NCBI GenBank assembly: GCA_946404705.1
Contig: CAMJES010000037.1
Location: 1 to 11,711 of the forward strand
Direction: 5' to 3'
Length of the DNA stretch: 11,711 nucleotides
From: an uncultured Ruminococcus sp.
Lineage (GTDB): Bacteria; Bacillota; Clostridia; Oscillospirales; Ruminococcaceae
Below, in pieces: positions 1-8,067 of this stretch. The position numbers were made by a program, and so were the translations under genes. Under the pieces are notes generated by a model. The model searched no databases, was not told the DNA's origin, and saw nothing but the letters and a program-made list of their open reading frames with translations. The first letter of the stretch is position 1, and each line of letters begins with the position of its first letter.

Positions 1-48
1 CGACCACCGAGATCTACCCTCTTTCCCTACACGACGCTCTTCCGATCT
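1..48. other. Illumina P5/TruSeq adapter contamination
   Basis: These 48 bases match the inner part of the Illumina universal (P5) adapter, ending in the familiar ACGCTCTTCCGATCT. I see one difference from the published adapter, a C instead of A at position 18. Genomic sequence begins at about base 49. The minus-strand reading frame through the adapter adds a false protein tail, DRKSVV, to the antiporter gene. The match is from memory of the adapter, but it is long and nearly exact. Confidence 0.97.
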
Positions 49-479
49 AGCTCACGCAGCGTTTGAACGCTGATAGTTACCGAGGTCGCAGTCATAATCG
101 AGCCGATAAAGAGCGCACGGAAGAACTCGTTTGTTCCCGGTTCGGGGAAACCGCCGTACATAAGCAGCGAGAACAGCACAAATCCGCCGAGCAGCGGAAC
201 GCCAACGCCAACGCAGGCAACGAGCAATGCGAGAGGTCCTGTGCGGATAAGTTCTTTCAGGTCGGTTTCAAGTCCTGCCGAGAACATCAGCAGCACAACG
301 CCGATCTCCGCCATCTGATTGAGAAAATCGGACGGCTGAACTAAATTGAGCAATGCAGGGCCTATAAGAAGTCCTGCGAGTATCTGTCCGACAACCTGAG
401 GTGCTTTGCACTTTTTGGACAGCAGCGCCATTATCTCCGCAGCGAAGATGATGATCGCCAAATTCTTAAAGATTTCCAT
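49..479 (-). CDS. Cation:proton antiporter (CPA2/Kef-type), 5' part only
   Basis: This is the N-terminal part, about 143 residues, of a monovalent cation:proton antiporter that would exchange Na+ or K+ for H+ across the membrane. Family marks are the early segment APQVVGQILAGLLIGP, the helix ending in LLMFSAGLETD, and about five hydrophobic segments in the visible part. Full-length members have roughly 380-650 residues, so most of the gene is missing: the contig ends here and the last six codons of the open frame (DRKSVV) come from adapter. I chose the ATG at 479 because GAGGGAAG lies a few bases upstream; a TTG at 500 in the same frame has no such site. The gene has its own promoter and is separated from the upstream genes by a terminator. 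Whether a C-terminal TrkA/RCK domain was present cannot be seen, so the ion and the gene symbol are left open. Confidence 0.9.
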
Positions 480-517
480 AAACTTCCCTCTTCTTTTCAA
501 GTTTTTTTAACTTATTC

Positions 518-546
518 ATTATAGTATCACAATATGAAGTTAGCAA
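518..546 (-). promoter_or_regulatory. Sigma-A-type promoter for the antiporter gene
   Basis: On the minus strand TTGCTA (541-546) is followed after exactly 17 bases by a perfect TATAAT (518-523). The start codon at 479 lies about 40 bases downstream of the -10 box, leaving a short leader with a GAGGGAAG ribosome site. Confidence 0.75.
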
Positions 547-634
547 GAATTTTTTGTTACAATTATATTACATCCCAAGTTTTGGATAAAACAACAATCA
601 CCATGCCCCAAAAAAGCCGCCAATTGTGAAAAAT

Positions 635-669
635 AGCGCAGATACGCTCGTTATAAACGTATCTGCGCT
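635..669 (-). terminator. Rho-independent terminator of the CDF/metallopeptidase unit
   Basis: AGCGCAGATACG (635-646) and CGTATCTGCGCT (658-669) form a perfect 12-bp stem with an 11-base loop. Read on the minus strand, the stem is followed by ATTTTT, and it begins only two bases after the stop codon of the metallopeptidase gene. Confidence 0.88.
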
Positions 670-671
670 GT

Positions 672-1391
672 TTACTTTAATATATCCGAATGGATTTTGT
701 AGTCGGACATGACCGAACTGACGACTGCATAGAACTTCGGTGAATGGTTAGGCTCGATAAAATGCGCATATTCATGCACAAACACATACTTTGCGCAGTT
801 TTTCGGGTAAAAAACGAGCCGTGTGTTCATCACGATAAATCCATCGGTAACGTGGCAGCTCCCCCACCTCGACTTCATTCTGCGCAATCTTATCGGGACT
901 TTTGAAAGCCCGAATTTTTCCGCAAAAAGCTGCGAAACCTCGTCATTCAGTTCGCGAAAAAGCGAAACTGTGCTGTTATAAAAGAAATTTCGTATCAGCT
1001 TTTGGATAAATGCCGAGTTTTCGGGGTCGCAGGTTTGTATGACAAGCTTTCCGTCCGAAACATAAACGCTGTCGTCCGCGCCTTTTCCGATTTCAACGGT
1101 AAGTTCCTCACCGAGAAAGCTGACCTTATCGCCGCCGACATAAGTGCGGCTTTCGTCAAGCTCGAAAACGGAGTTTTTCTTCTCTGCAGAAAGCCTTTCC
1201 ACGGACGACTTTATGAAATCATATCTTGAACATACAAAATCATCGAGGAATTTTACGGGAACACAGTTCGACGCGGAAACGCTGACGCTTCCGTCCGCTT
1301 TTACACGCATATTGACGTTCTTGACCTTTTTTCTGACAAGGGTATACTCGATTATTTCGCCTTGGCAGTCAACGCTGCGCCGCTCGCTCAT
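672..1391 (-). CDS. YgjP-like (DUF45/M48-related) zinc metallopeptidase
   Basis: This 239-residue cytosolic protein (no signal peptide or membrane helix) belongs to the YgjP-like metal-dependent hydrolase family. The marks are the conserved RRMKSRWGSC segment, the zinc site HEYAH at about residues 206-210, and a downstream NHS with His216 as likely third ligand, close to the C-terminus as is usual for the family. The N-terminal beta-rich part (EYTLVRKKVKNVNMRVKADG) is also typical. Length is normal for the family. The physiological substrate of the family is poorly known. Its ATG overlaps the stop codon of the upstream CDF gene by one base (TAATG), with a GAGG about ten bases upstream, so the two are probably translationally coupled. 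The family call is firm; any role in metal homeostasis is only inferred from the neighbour. Confidence 0.9.
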   Translation of the reverse strand: MSERRSVDCQGEIIEYTLVRKKVKNVNMRVKADGSVSVSASNCVPVKFLDDFVCSRYDFIKSSVERLSAEKKNSVFELDESRTYVGGDKVSFLGEELTVEIGKGADDSVYVSDGKLVIQTCDPENSAFIQKLIRNFFYNSTVSLFRELNDEVSQLFAEKFGLSKVPIRLRRMKSRWGSCHVTDGFIVMNTRLVFYPKNCAKYVFVHEYAHFIEPNHSPKFYAVVSSVMSDYKIHSDILK

Positions 1392-2560
1392 TATGAATAT
1401 ACCTCGTCGATCGTTACGACAAGATTAAGCCGCGGATCCTCTTCGGCTACGCGCTTTTTCAGCTCGTCGACGACCTTGCGGCGTTCGTCCTCGTCAAATT
1501 TATCACGTATAACAATGTCAAAGATCGCGTTGATGTTCTTGTCGCCGTTTGTGATGCGGAAGTCGTGTATCGCACAGCTTTCATCAATTCCTGTTGCCGT
1601 ATCAAGCACAAGCTTTTTCAGCCCGAGGACAAATTCGTCCTTGTCGGCGACAGGATCCATGTGAATTACAAGCGAGATACCCAGCTTTTCGGACACCACG
1701 CGCTCTATATCGTCAATTACCTCGTGAACATGGACGATATCCGAGTTTTCCGGCACTTCGGCATGGACGGACGCAAAGGTTCTTCCCGGGCCGTAGTCAT
1801 GGACGATAAGGTCGTGTATACCGCATATCTCCTCGGCTTTCATCACCTCATCGGAGATGCTTTTGATAAGCTCCTCGGACGGCGGTGTGCCGAGCAGAAG
1901 GTCGATCGTTTCCTTTGTGAGGTTAAAGCCGCCGTACATAATATATACTGCAACGATAACGCCGATATAACCGTCAATAGAGAAAGGAAGGAAATATCCG
2001 ACTACTGTTGCGACAATGACCGCGGAGGTCGAAATGACGTCATTTATGCTGTCGCGAGCGGTCGCTTTCATTACCGTAGAGTTTATGGCCTTGCCTATAT
2101 ATGAATAAGCAAAATACATCCACAGCTTTACGAGCAGCGAGAGTGTGAGGATGATCGTCATCGGCAGGCTGAATACGATCTCTTCGGGGTGGAGTATCTT
2201 ATCGAACGATGATTTGAACAGCTCGAAGCCGACAAGCATTATCAGAAACGACACGATAAGGGATGAAATATATTCCAGTCTGCCGTGGCCGTAGGGATGC
2301 TCTCTGTCCGGTTTGCGGTTGGACATTTTTGCGCCGATAACGGCAACGCAGCAGCTTCCCATATCGGAAAGGTTGTTGAACGCATCGGACATTATGGCGA
2401 TACTTTTCATTGCCATTCCAATAAAAAGCTTTACGGCGAACAGAAAAATATTGCATATTCCTCCTAAAACGCCGCCGAGGACAGAATAGCTCTCGCGTAC
2501 CTTTTTATCATCGGTTTTCTCATAGTTTTTTACAAATGTTTTTACCAATAGTTTTATCAT
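1391..2560 (-). CDS. Cation diffusion facilitator (CDF) metal efflux transporter
   Basis: This 389-residue inner-membrane protein should export divalent metal ions (Zn, Mn, Fe or Co) in exchange for protons. Visible marks are six hydrophobic segments in the first 220 residues, the TM2 site SDAFNNLSD (about 58-66), the loop HPYGHGRLEY (about 88-97), and NDVISTSAV in TM5. The cytosolic C-terminal part is longer than the family's common length of about 300 residues. It seems to hold a second beta-alpha-beta unit (HDFRITNG ... NAIFDIVIRD) after the usual CDF dimerisation domain, an arrangement I recall from other Firmicute CDF proteins. I chose the ATG at 2560 because AGGTGA lies five bases upstream; the GTG at 2569 falls inside that site. 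It is the first gene of a two-gene unit with the metallopeptidase. The metal cannot be read from the sequence. Confidence 0.93.
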   Translation of the reverse strand: MIKLLVKTFVKNYEKTDDKKVRESYSVLGGVLGGICNIFLFAVKLFIGMAMKSIAIMSDAFNNLSDMGSCCVAVIGAKMSNRKPDREHPYGHGRLEYISSLIVSFLIMLVGFELFKSSFDKILHPEEIVFSLPMTIILTLSLLVKLWMYFAYSYIGKAINSTVMKATARDSINDVISTSAVIVATVVGYFLPFSIDGYIGVIVAVYIMYGGFNLTKETIDLLLGTPPSEELIKSISDEVMKAEEICGIHDLIVHDYGPGRTFASVHAEVPENSDIVHVHEVIDDIERVVSEKLGISLVIHMDPVADKDEFVLGLKKLVLDTATGIDESCAIHDFRITNGDKNINAIFDIVIRDKFDEDERRKVVDELKKRVAEEDPRLNLVVTIDEVYS

Positions 2561-2592
2561 AATTGTCACCTGAATCTAAGGAAGACCCGAAA

Positions 2593-2640
2593 GCATTTTT
2601 CGGCATTTTTCGACCTTTTCGTCAAAAAGCATTTTTTTCG
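2593..2640. repeat. Short tandem GCATTTTTCG repeats in the CDF leader
   Basis: GCATTTTTCG occurs twice head to tail (2593-2612), and a looser copy, GCATTTTTTTCG, lies at 2629-2640. They sit in the leader or promoter region of the CDF gene. This could be chance in AT-rich sequence; I know of no matching operator. Confidence 0.3.
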
Positions 2641-2685
2641 GCTCTTTCCTAAAATTACCGCCCGACAAAAACTGACGGGCAGATA

Positions 2686-2802
2686 ATACTAAACACCAAT
2701 AAAACTCGGGAAAAATCTGCGCCGAAATCCAACATAAAGCTGTTTTCAACAGCTACAAGATTGTCGGCTTGATTTTTCCAAATTTTAAATGGTGTTTAGT
2801 AT
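2686..2802. mobile_element. 117-bp palindromic MITE-like element, copy 1
   Basis: The element is bounded by perfect 13-bp inverted repeats, ATACTAAACACCA (2686-2698) and TGGTGTTTAGTAT (2790-2802). Nested inside are GGAAAAATC (2709-2717) with GATTTTTCC (2771-2779), GCCGA (2721-2725) with TCGGC (2764-2768), and a tip hairpin AGCTGTT-TTC-AACAGCT (2738-2754). The whole element can fold into one long imperfect hairpin on either strand. It has no ORF of useful length. A second copy of identical length lies at 9799-9915. It begins six bases past the stop codon of the Fn3 gene and may serve as its 3' hairpin. Candidate TA target duplications flank it, but these are weak in AT-rich DNA. Confidence 0.85.
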
Positions 2803-2807
2803 AAAAA

Positions 2808-5800
2808 CTACTTTTTAATTCTGTAACGTTTTTTCGTTCTCTCAACGAATTTTGTCTTCTTTTCTATCGGAAGAATATCGGGTATTGCGGTGATAAGGAG
2901 AACTCCTGTATTGAAGCTTCCTGCATAGCCGCCCGAACCCGAAGCGGCGCTTCCCGAACTTACATCGTCAAGGTTATCCTTATAGATAACGAATGCGAAC
3001 GGCGAACAGCTTGCCGTTGTAAACTGGACGCACCATACTCCGCCGACATCCACGATCGCACTCGGAAGCACTTCAAGGTCGGTCGATTGTACGAAAATAT
3101 TATCGGAAACCGTATCCTCGATAGTTTCGGTTCCATCGTCTTTGAGGTGGACAACGGTGATATAGTCACGGTAATCCTTCATTACATCGGGAACAGGAAC
3201 TGTAAATGTAATGTTAAATCCGTCATTCGGTTCAACCTCTACCAAAGTGTTCTCAAGGTAAAGCGAAATATCAAACGGATAAACAATGAAGCTCTTAAGT
3301 CCGTTGGCATAGCCGCGGAGAACTTCCTTAACGGCTCTTGTCGATTCATCGTTTACGGAGAAGTAAGCGTCGACAGGATCATCGAAAGCTTCATGGTTCG
3401 CAGCTGCGGAGATAAGCTCGCTGTGCGAGATTCCGTAAGGCGCTGTACCCTTGATATTGATAGTATAGTCAACATCTGCGGCATTTCCCGAGGTCGGGAT
3501 AGCGCTTACTGCGAGCGAATAGTCGCCGATAACACGCACTCCGTTTACGAATTTGTAAGCAGCAACCATATAGGTGTATTTTTTGCCGTTTTTGAGTCCG
3601 GTATGGTCGTATGTACCCTTTGAAACGATGCTTAGCGGCTGGAAATCGCCCGTATTTTCATCGTAGACATAGACAACATAGCCGTCAACGCCCTTGGTCG
3701 TAGTCCATTTGAGTGCGACAGTTCTGTTTCCGGGAGTAGCAACGAGGTCATTCGGAGGCGGATAGCTTGCTCCGATCTTGACCGTAATTGTGTTTGTTTT
3801 ACCGCTGTAAATCTTCTGATTGTTATCCAGCTTATATGCCATTACATAATATGACCATGTTTCGCCTTCGGTGAGTCCGCTGTGAGTATAAGTGTTCTTG
3901 GAAACATCTATTTCAAGCTTCTTGCCGGTATCGGAAACGCCGAATACGGTATAGCCTGTTGCTCCCTTTACTGCTGTCCAGCTAAGGATAGCAGCGGTTT
4001 CATTGGTCGTTACGGCAAAATCAACAGGCGTTGGAACAGAGCCGCCGACAACAGCCGTTACCGTTACGGAAGGTGCGCTTGTAACGGGTACGTTGTTTAC
4101 TGTTTTATATGCAACAACATAGTAGGAATATGTCTTTCCGGGGGTAAGGCCTGTATGTGTGAACTCGCTCTTTGTAACGTTGAAGCTTTCGGTCTTTCCA
4201 TCGCAGGTCGCATAAACTATGTAGCCGTCAGCGCCCGTAACATCGTTCCAGTCGAGTTTTATCTCCTTATCGCCCGAGGTTGCAACGAGGTCGGTCGGGA
4301 ATCCGATCGTACCGCCGATAGTTACGGTTTCCGTATTGGAGCGGTCGCCCTCAAAATACTGGAATGTACCGTCAGCAAGCATCACCGTGCGGTAAGCGGT
4401 GACATAGTAGCTGTATGTCTGACCGAAGGTAACATCGGTGTGTGTGTATGAATTTGTTGTAATATCCTTGCGAATCGTTCTGCCGTTGTTTGTGATATAG
4501 AGATAGTAACCGGTGAACTCGCCGGTAGCGGCTGTCCAGTTGACCTTAACGACCTCGCCGTCAAGAACAGCGGTAAGGTCTGTAACCTTAGCGAGAGGAT
4601 CTCCGACAACAGCATAAGCAGGATTGGAAGCATCGGTCTTCTTGGGGTCTTCAAGTCCGGAGATACGCTTTGTACCTCTTACTGTGAAGATATACAGATC
4701 GCCTGCGCGAAGTCCGTTAAGCTCATACTTTGTTCCGGTGATATTCTCCGTGGTCTTGGAAATAAGCTTGCTGTTCTTGTCATAACGGCGAATTTCGATC
4801 TCATAGCCGGTCGCAGTATCAACGGGATCCCATGTGACCGTAATATTTCCGTTAGCCGAAACAGCCTTTACGTTCTTCGGAGCGTCAAACGGCGTCTTGA
4901 TAGTGACCTTGTAGCCCTCGGGGTAAGGCTCATATTCGCTTGCCGGGCGTTTTACAACGTTGTATGGATCAGACGGATCTGCTGTGAGGACGTAAGATCT
5001 TACACGGAAGGTATAGCTTATATCCGGGGTAAGGTTATGAATCGTATAAGCGAACTTGTTTGCCACGCCGCTTACCGCAGTATCAGCCGTCTTCTGTGTT
5101 ATCTCCTTTGCGTTGGCGGTGAAAGCCTCGTCGTAAAGCGAATCGTAAATATCATTGTATTCGCCGGAGAAATTCTCTTTAATATACGACAATGCATTGT
5201 CGATATCCGCCCATGTTACTTCGGTATGGTTAGCCTTCACCTGAGCAATAGCATTTGTTTCAACGTTCCGTGTGACCTCATTAAGCGTGTCAGTCTTTAT
5301 ATACTGTATATCGAATCCGACAGCCCTGGGATCGCTGCATATCCATGAAATTTCAGCAAAATCATCACCGGGAACAACCTGAATGGTATGCGGTGCATAA
5401 AGTTCGTCCATTGCAAGCTTCTTGGAAGCAACTGCCGGAGGATTGCTGTTCTTGCCGTCAGTATTGCTGTTTTTGTTATTGACTGCAGTCAGATAGTATG
5501 TATATACGGTATCGTATGCAATATTCTCATCGGTATATGATGAAACAGTTCCGTCTGTGATACGGGCGATTTCCTGCTGCGAGCTGGTCGGCTCGGAGCC
5601 ATACTGGAAAGTACGATTAATAATGTATCCTGTTGCATTTTCAACAGCGTCCCATGAAAGGACGAAGCTTGTACCGTTCTGCGAGATCTTGAAATTCTTC
5701 GGAACAGCAGTATTCGTGTAAACAGACGCTTCGTTTCTGGTTATATTGGAACTTGAGCCTGCTCCCGGAACATGACCGGTTATGAAACCATCGGGATAGT

Positions 5801-7259
5801 TGTTGTATTCTGATATTGAAGTAATATTACCGCGATCCCATGTTGCAGGGCAGATATAGTATTTATATGCAGTAGTCGGCTTAACTCCCTTTGCGGTAGT
5901 ATCCGTATAGATAAGATCACCGTTGACTGCACTATCATTATCGACCGTTGCAATAAGCTTGTATGCTCTTGCCGCCGTATCATCACTTTCATACTCGCTG
6001 CGGAAAATAAGATAACCGTATGTATCTGCAGGAGGAACGCTTGCAAGTCTTAATTCGACCTTGTCCGACTGCGTTTCATCATCATGCGTATAAACCGCAT
6101 TTGTTTTTACATCAGTCAATCTTCTTGCAGGAAGAACCTCGGTATTTGAATAGTGTGGGATAAGAGTAGGGTTAGTAGGATCCGCCGGAACAAGCTGGGT
6201 TTTATCAACAGCCGAATATTTTGATGTTGCCAAACCGGTAGCGGAGTCTGTGCCGAGGTCATAAGTACCGGGAAGATACTTCTGAACACCGCTGCGGCCA
6301 TTATACAGAACTTCCCTTCCGGGAGTTCCATCCTCATTTATGCTGTCCTGGTATCTTGTAACATAGTCTACGGTTTGAAGAGTCGGGTTTGAAGGATAAC
6401 CTATGACATAGTTATTGGAATCAAGGGAATATGCCGGAACAACTCTTGTCTGTACACTATAACTCATCCAACGCTGATTAGCGTTAAGTACAAATCTGTA
6501 TTCAGCGTCCGGATCAAGACCTGTAACCTCGATCTTATCGGGAAGAGCGCTTAAAACTGTTCTTGAAATAATCGAACCCGAGCCTCTCCAGCCATTTGTT
6601 GTGCATTGTTTGAATTCCGTTGTTCCATCCTTGGTAACGAATGCCCAAACATCGATACTGTAAAGAAGCGCGTCACGTTTGGATTTATCGCCCTCATCGT
6701 TATAAACGAATTTTGAGGGAAGAGCCTGTCCTGCTGTACCGGATACATACGCAGTCTTATTCCATTTGATCTTACAGCTTGTTGATGTCACATCTGTTAT
6801 ATCAAGGATCTCGGGCGCAATAAATTCGTCAAATGGGATTCCGATATCATAAACGCTTGTATCGCTGTCAACGTGTACAAAGGTGCTGTATTTTATGCTT
6901 GTACTGCTCCAGTCGTCCGGAATCGTTGCAAACGACTGGATCGACGGGAACACCGTAGGCACGAACATCATCACGAATGCAAAGCTCAGAACGAGCGAAA
7001 ACATTCTCGGGACAAATCCGCGCTTGACGTAAACAATATCGTCCTTTTTCTTTCTGCTCTGCTTTTCGGAGCGTTCTCTCTTTATTCCGAGGAAATTTCC
7101 GTCCTTATCGGAAAGAGCAATGTCCACATTGCATACAATAAAATAGAAAAGCTTAACAAAGCCTGCCGCGATAAGGCAGGGTATCAAGAGAAGCACGTTC
7201 TTTTCCGCAGTATCGGAAAGCTTCCTTAATATTTTTTTACGTTTATTAAAATCAAGCAT
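2808..7259 (-). CDS. Large Fn3-repeat surface/secreted protein
   Basis: This 1483-residue protein has two N-terminal hydrophobic segments (about 21-45 and 85-106) separated by a basic stretch, then an extracellular array of about nine fibronectin type III domains. Approximate domain starts are residues 148, 385, 518, 620, 794, 888, 986, 1076 and 1166; the last three are spaced 90 residues apart and share the pattern W-x-GY-x-VY ... YTH-GL-x-G-x-YSYYV-AYK. The domain starting at 620 carries a helical insert of about 75 residues. After 1256 comes a non-Fn3 domain, a Ser/Gly linker, a weak hydrophobic stretch (GVLLITAIPDILP) and a basic tail (KKRYRIKK); there is no LPxTG. No catalytic domain is recognisable. 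A surface scaffold, adhesion or glycan-binding role is inference. The ATG at 7259 was chosen because GGAGGG lies five bases upstream. It is monocistronic, with a good promoter. Confidence 0.9.
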   Translation of the reverse strand: MLDFNKRKKILRKLSDTAEKNVLLLIPCLIAAGFVKLFYFIVCNVDIALSDKDGNFLGIKRERSEKQSRKKKDDIVYVKRGFVPRMFSLVLSFAFVMMFVPTVFPSIQSFATIPDDWSSTSIKYSTFVHVDSDTSVYDIGIPFDEFIAPEILDITDVTSTSCKIKWNKTAYVSGTAGQALPSKFVYNDEGDKSKRDALLYSIDVWAFVTKDGTTEFKQCTTNGWRGSGSIISRTVLSALPDKIEVTGLDPDAEYRFVLNANQRWMSYSVQTRVVPAYSLDSNNYVIGYPSNPTLQTVDYVTRYQDSINEDGTPGREVLYNGRSGVQKYLPGTYDLGTDSATGLATSKYSAVDKTQLVPADPTNPTLIPHYSNTEVLPARRLTDVKTNAVYTHDDETQSDKVELRLASVPPADTYGYLIFRSEYESDDTAARAYKLIATVDNDSAVNGDLIYTDTTAKGVKPTTAYKYYICPATWDRGNITSISEYNNYPDGFITGHVPGAGSSSNITRNEASVYTNTAVPKNFKISQNGTSFVLSWDAVENATGYIINRTFQYGSEPTSSQQEIARITDGTVSSYTDENIAYDTVYTYYLTAVNNKNSNTDGKNSNPPAVASKKLAMDELYAPHTIQVVPGDDFAEISWICSDPRAVGFDIQYIKTDTLNEVTRNVETNAIAQVKANHTEVTWADIDNALSYIKENFSGEYNDIYDSLYDEAFTANAKEITQKTADTAVSGVANKFAYTIHNLTPDISYTFRVRSYVLTADPSDPYNVVKRPASEYEPYPEGYKVTIKTPFDAPKNVKAVSANGNITVTWDPVDTATGYEIEIRRYDKNSKLISKTTENITGTKYELNGLRAGDLYIFTVRGTKRISGLEDPKKTDASNPAYAVVGDPLAKVTDLTAVLDGEVVKVNWTAATGEFTGYYLYITNNGRTIRKDITTNSYTHTDVTFGQTYSYYVTAYRTVMLADGTFQYFEGDRSNTETVTIGGTIGFPTDLVATSGDKEIKLDWNDVTGADGYIVYATCDGKTESFNVTKSEFTHTGLTPGKTYSYYVVAYKTVNNVPVTSAPSVTVTAVVGGSVPTPVDFAVTTNETAAILSWTAVKGATGYTVFGVSDTGKKLEIDVSKNTYTHSGLTEGETWSYYVMAYKLDNNQKIYSGKTNTITVKIGASYPPPNDLVATPGNRTVALKWTTTKGVDGYVVYVYDENTGDFQPLSIVSKGTYDHTGLKNGKKYTYMVAAYKFVNGVRVIGDYSLAVSAIPTSGNAADVDYTINIKGTAPYGISHSELISAAANHEAFDDPVDAYFSVNDESTRAVKEVLRGYANGLKSFIVYPFDISLYLENTLVEVEPNDGFNITFTVPVPDVMKDYRDYITVVHLKDDGTETIEDTVSDNIFVQSTDLEVLPSAIVDVGGVWCVQFTTASCSPFAFVIYKDNLDDVSSGSAASGSGGYAGSFNTGVLLITAIPDILPIEKKTKFVERTKKRYRIKK

Positions 7260-7320
7260 ATATACCCTCCGCAAAGAAATATGTGCATACTGTTGTCAAT
7301 AATATATAGATATTTATTAG

Positions 7321-7349
7321 ATTATAACATATAAATGCATTTTTGTCCA
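7321..7349 (-). promoter_or_regulatory. Sigma-A-type promoter for the Fn3 protein gene
   Basis: On the minus strand TGGACA (7344-7349) is followed after 17 bases by a perfect TATAAT (7321-7326). The start codon at 7259 lies about 60 bases downstream, behind a GGAGGG ribosome site. Confidence 0.75.
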
Positions 7350-7430
7350 GTACGGGAGCATAAAATTTTGCACAAAATTTAACAAATTATAACAGCATTT
7401 TCTTCAAATCATTGTAATAAAAAACACAAA

Positions 7431-7868
7431 TCAAGACAAAGGCTGTGTTACAGCAGTCTGCTCTGTCTTCGCGCTTTTTAAAAACCGTATTCTGAAAGCC
7501 TCGCAGAGTGCCGCCGCAGGGACGGACAAAAGGAACCAGAACGCCGAAAACATCACGCATATCTGCCCGAAAAGGTTGAGCGGCTGTGAAGAATAATCCC
7601 ACACATTCCAGCCGAGCAGCAGGTTCACCACGCAGCCCACCAGCAGTTCAAACGTCGTTATAACAGCGCAGCCGTAGATGCATTTCCCGAGCATACCCTC
7701 GTCCGGACGCGCGGCATAATGGCGATACATAAACAGCAGACACGCTCCGCCCGTGAGCGTCATGCTCCAATGCGTAAAGCCCCGATAGCATATCTCTATC
7801 AGCGAATATATAAGTCCGCCCGACAAAAACACGATAAGATCCTCAATAAAGCGCTCAGTTTTTTTCAT
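7431..7868 (-). CDS. CmpB-family (putative ABC-transporter type IV) membrane protein
   Basis: This small protein of 145 residues has four hydrophobic segments. It matches what I know of the CmpB/DUF1113 'putative ABC-transporter type IV' family: GGLIYSLIEICYRGFTHWSM near the start, GGACLLF in the second segment, GCAVITTFELLVG in the third, and WDYSSQPLNLFGQIC before the fourth. The family is widespread in Firmicutes and its function is unknown; despite the name, no ATPase partner is encoded nearby. The ATG at 7868 follows GGAAAGGA/CGGA purine runs. A long hairpin-rich leader lies upstream. No convincing terminator is visible between its stop and the Fn3 promoter. The family call is good; the function is open. 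Confidence 0.85.
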   Translation of the reverse strand: MKKTERFIEDLIVFLSGGLIYSLIEICYRGFTHWSMTLTGGACLLFMYRHYAARPDEGMLGKCIYGCAVITTFELLVGCVVNLLLGWNVWDYSSQPLNLFGQICVMFSAFWFLLSVPAAALCEAFRIRFLKSAKTEQTAVTQPLS

Positions 7869-7974
7869 TTTTCCGATATTCCTTTCCGAATTATGCTTAT
7901 TTTTCTGAAATTATTATGTGCATAGGAAAAGAAATAAATAAGTGGAAAAAAGCTAAAAAAACGGTGTTTTTTTC

Positions 7975-8067
7975 TTATTTTCGTATTTCTTTCATAGGTT
8001 TAACACAAATAAAGGTTATTATATAATCGTTCCAAGAGAACAACATACGAAAATCCCCTATTTCCAT
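7975..8067 (-). CDS. Possible 30-residue small ORF upstream of the CmpB-family gene
   Basis: The ATG at 8067 is preceded by AGAGGGAG with four bases' spacing, a good ribosome site much like the one used by the antiporter gene. It opens a 30-codon frame ending in TAA at 7975: MEIGDFRMLFSWNDY, then IITFICVKPMKEIRK. The middle is hydrophobic (YIITFICV) and the end basic. It is not recognisable as any known family. It could be a leader peptide of the downstream membrane-protein gene, a small membrane peptide, or chance. A good plus-strand promoter overlaps it antisense, and no strong minus-strand promoter is visible upstream. Confidence 0.35.
   Translation of the reverse strand: MEIGDFRMLFSWNDYIITFICVKPMKEIRK
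8000..8027 (+). promoter_or_regulatory. Orphan plus-strand sigma-A-type promoter
   Basis: TTAACA (8000-8005) and a perfect TATAAT (8022-8027) are spaced by 16 bases on the plus strand. No plus-strand gene lies downstream, so if active it would make a non-coding transcript starting near 8034. Confidence 0.5.

Noticed and set aside
2650..2682. GCCCG/CGGGC hairpin upstream of the CDF gene as a terminator
   Set aside because: The stem is only 5 bp with a long loop, and no T-run follows on either strand.
2686..2802. The repeats as part of a CRISPR array
   Set aside because: There are only two copies about 7 kb apart, each internally palindromic, with no regular spacers.
3490..4310. The three similar C-terminal Fn3 units as a DNA-level tandem repeat
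   Set aside because: Similarity is at the protein level with 90-residue periodicity; the DNA copies are well diverged and show no recent duplication.
3087..4451. Several plus-strand open frames (e.g. 3087-3623 and 3882-4451) inside the Fn3 gene
   Set aside because: They lie antisense within a continuous 1483-codon gene with clear Fn3 repeats, show no family motifs and have no promoters or ribosome sites.
7387..7602. Alternative minus-strand frame overlapping the end of the CmpB-family gene
   Set aside because: It is out of frame with a gene that has clear family motifs, and it has no ribosome site or recognisable product.
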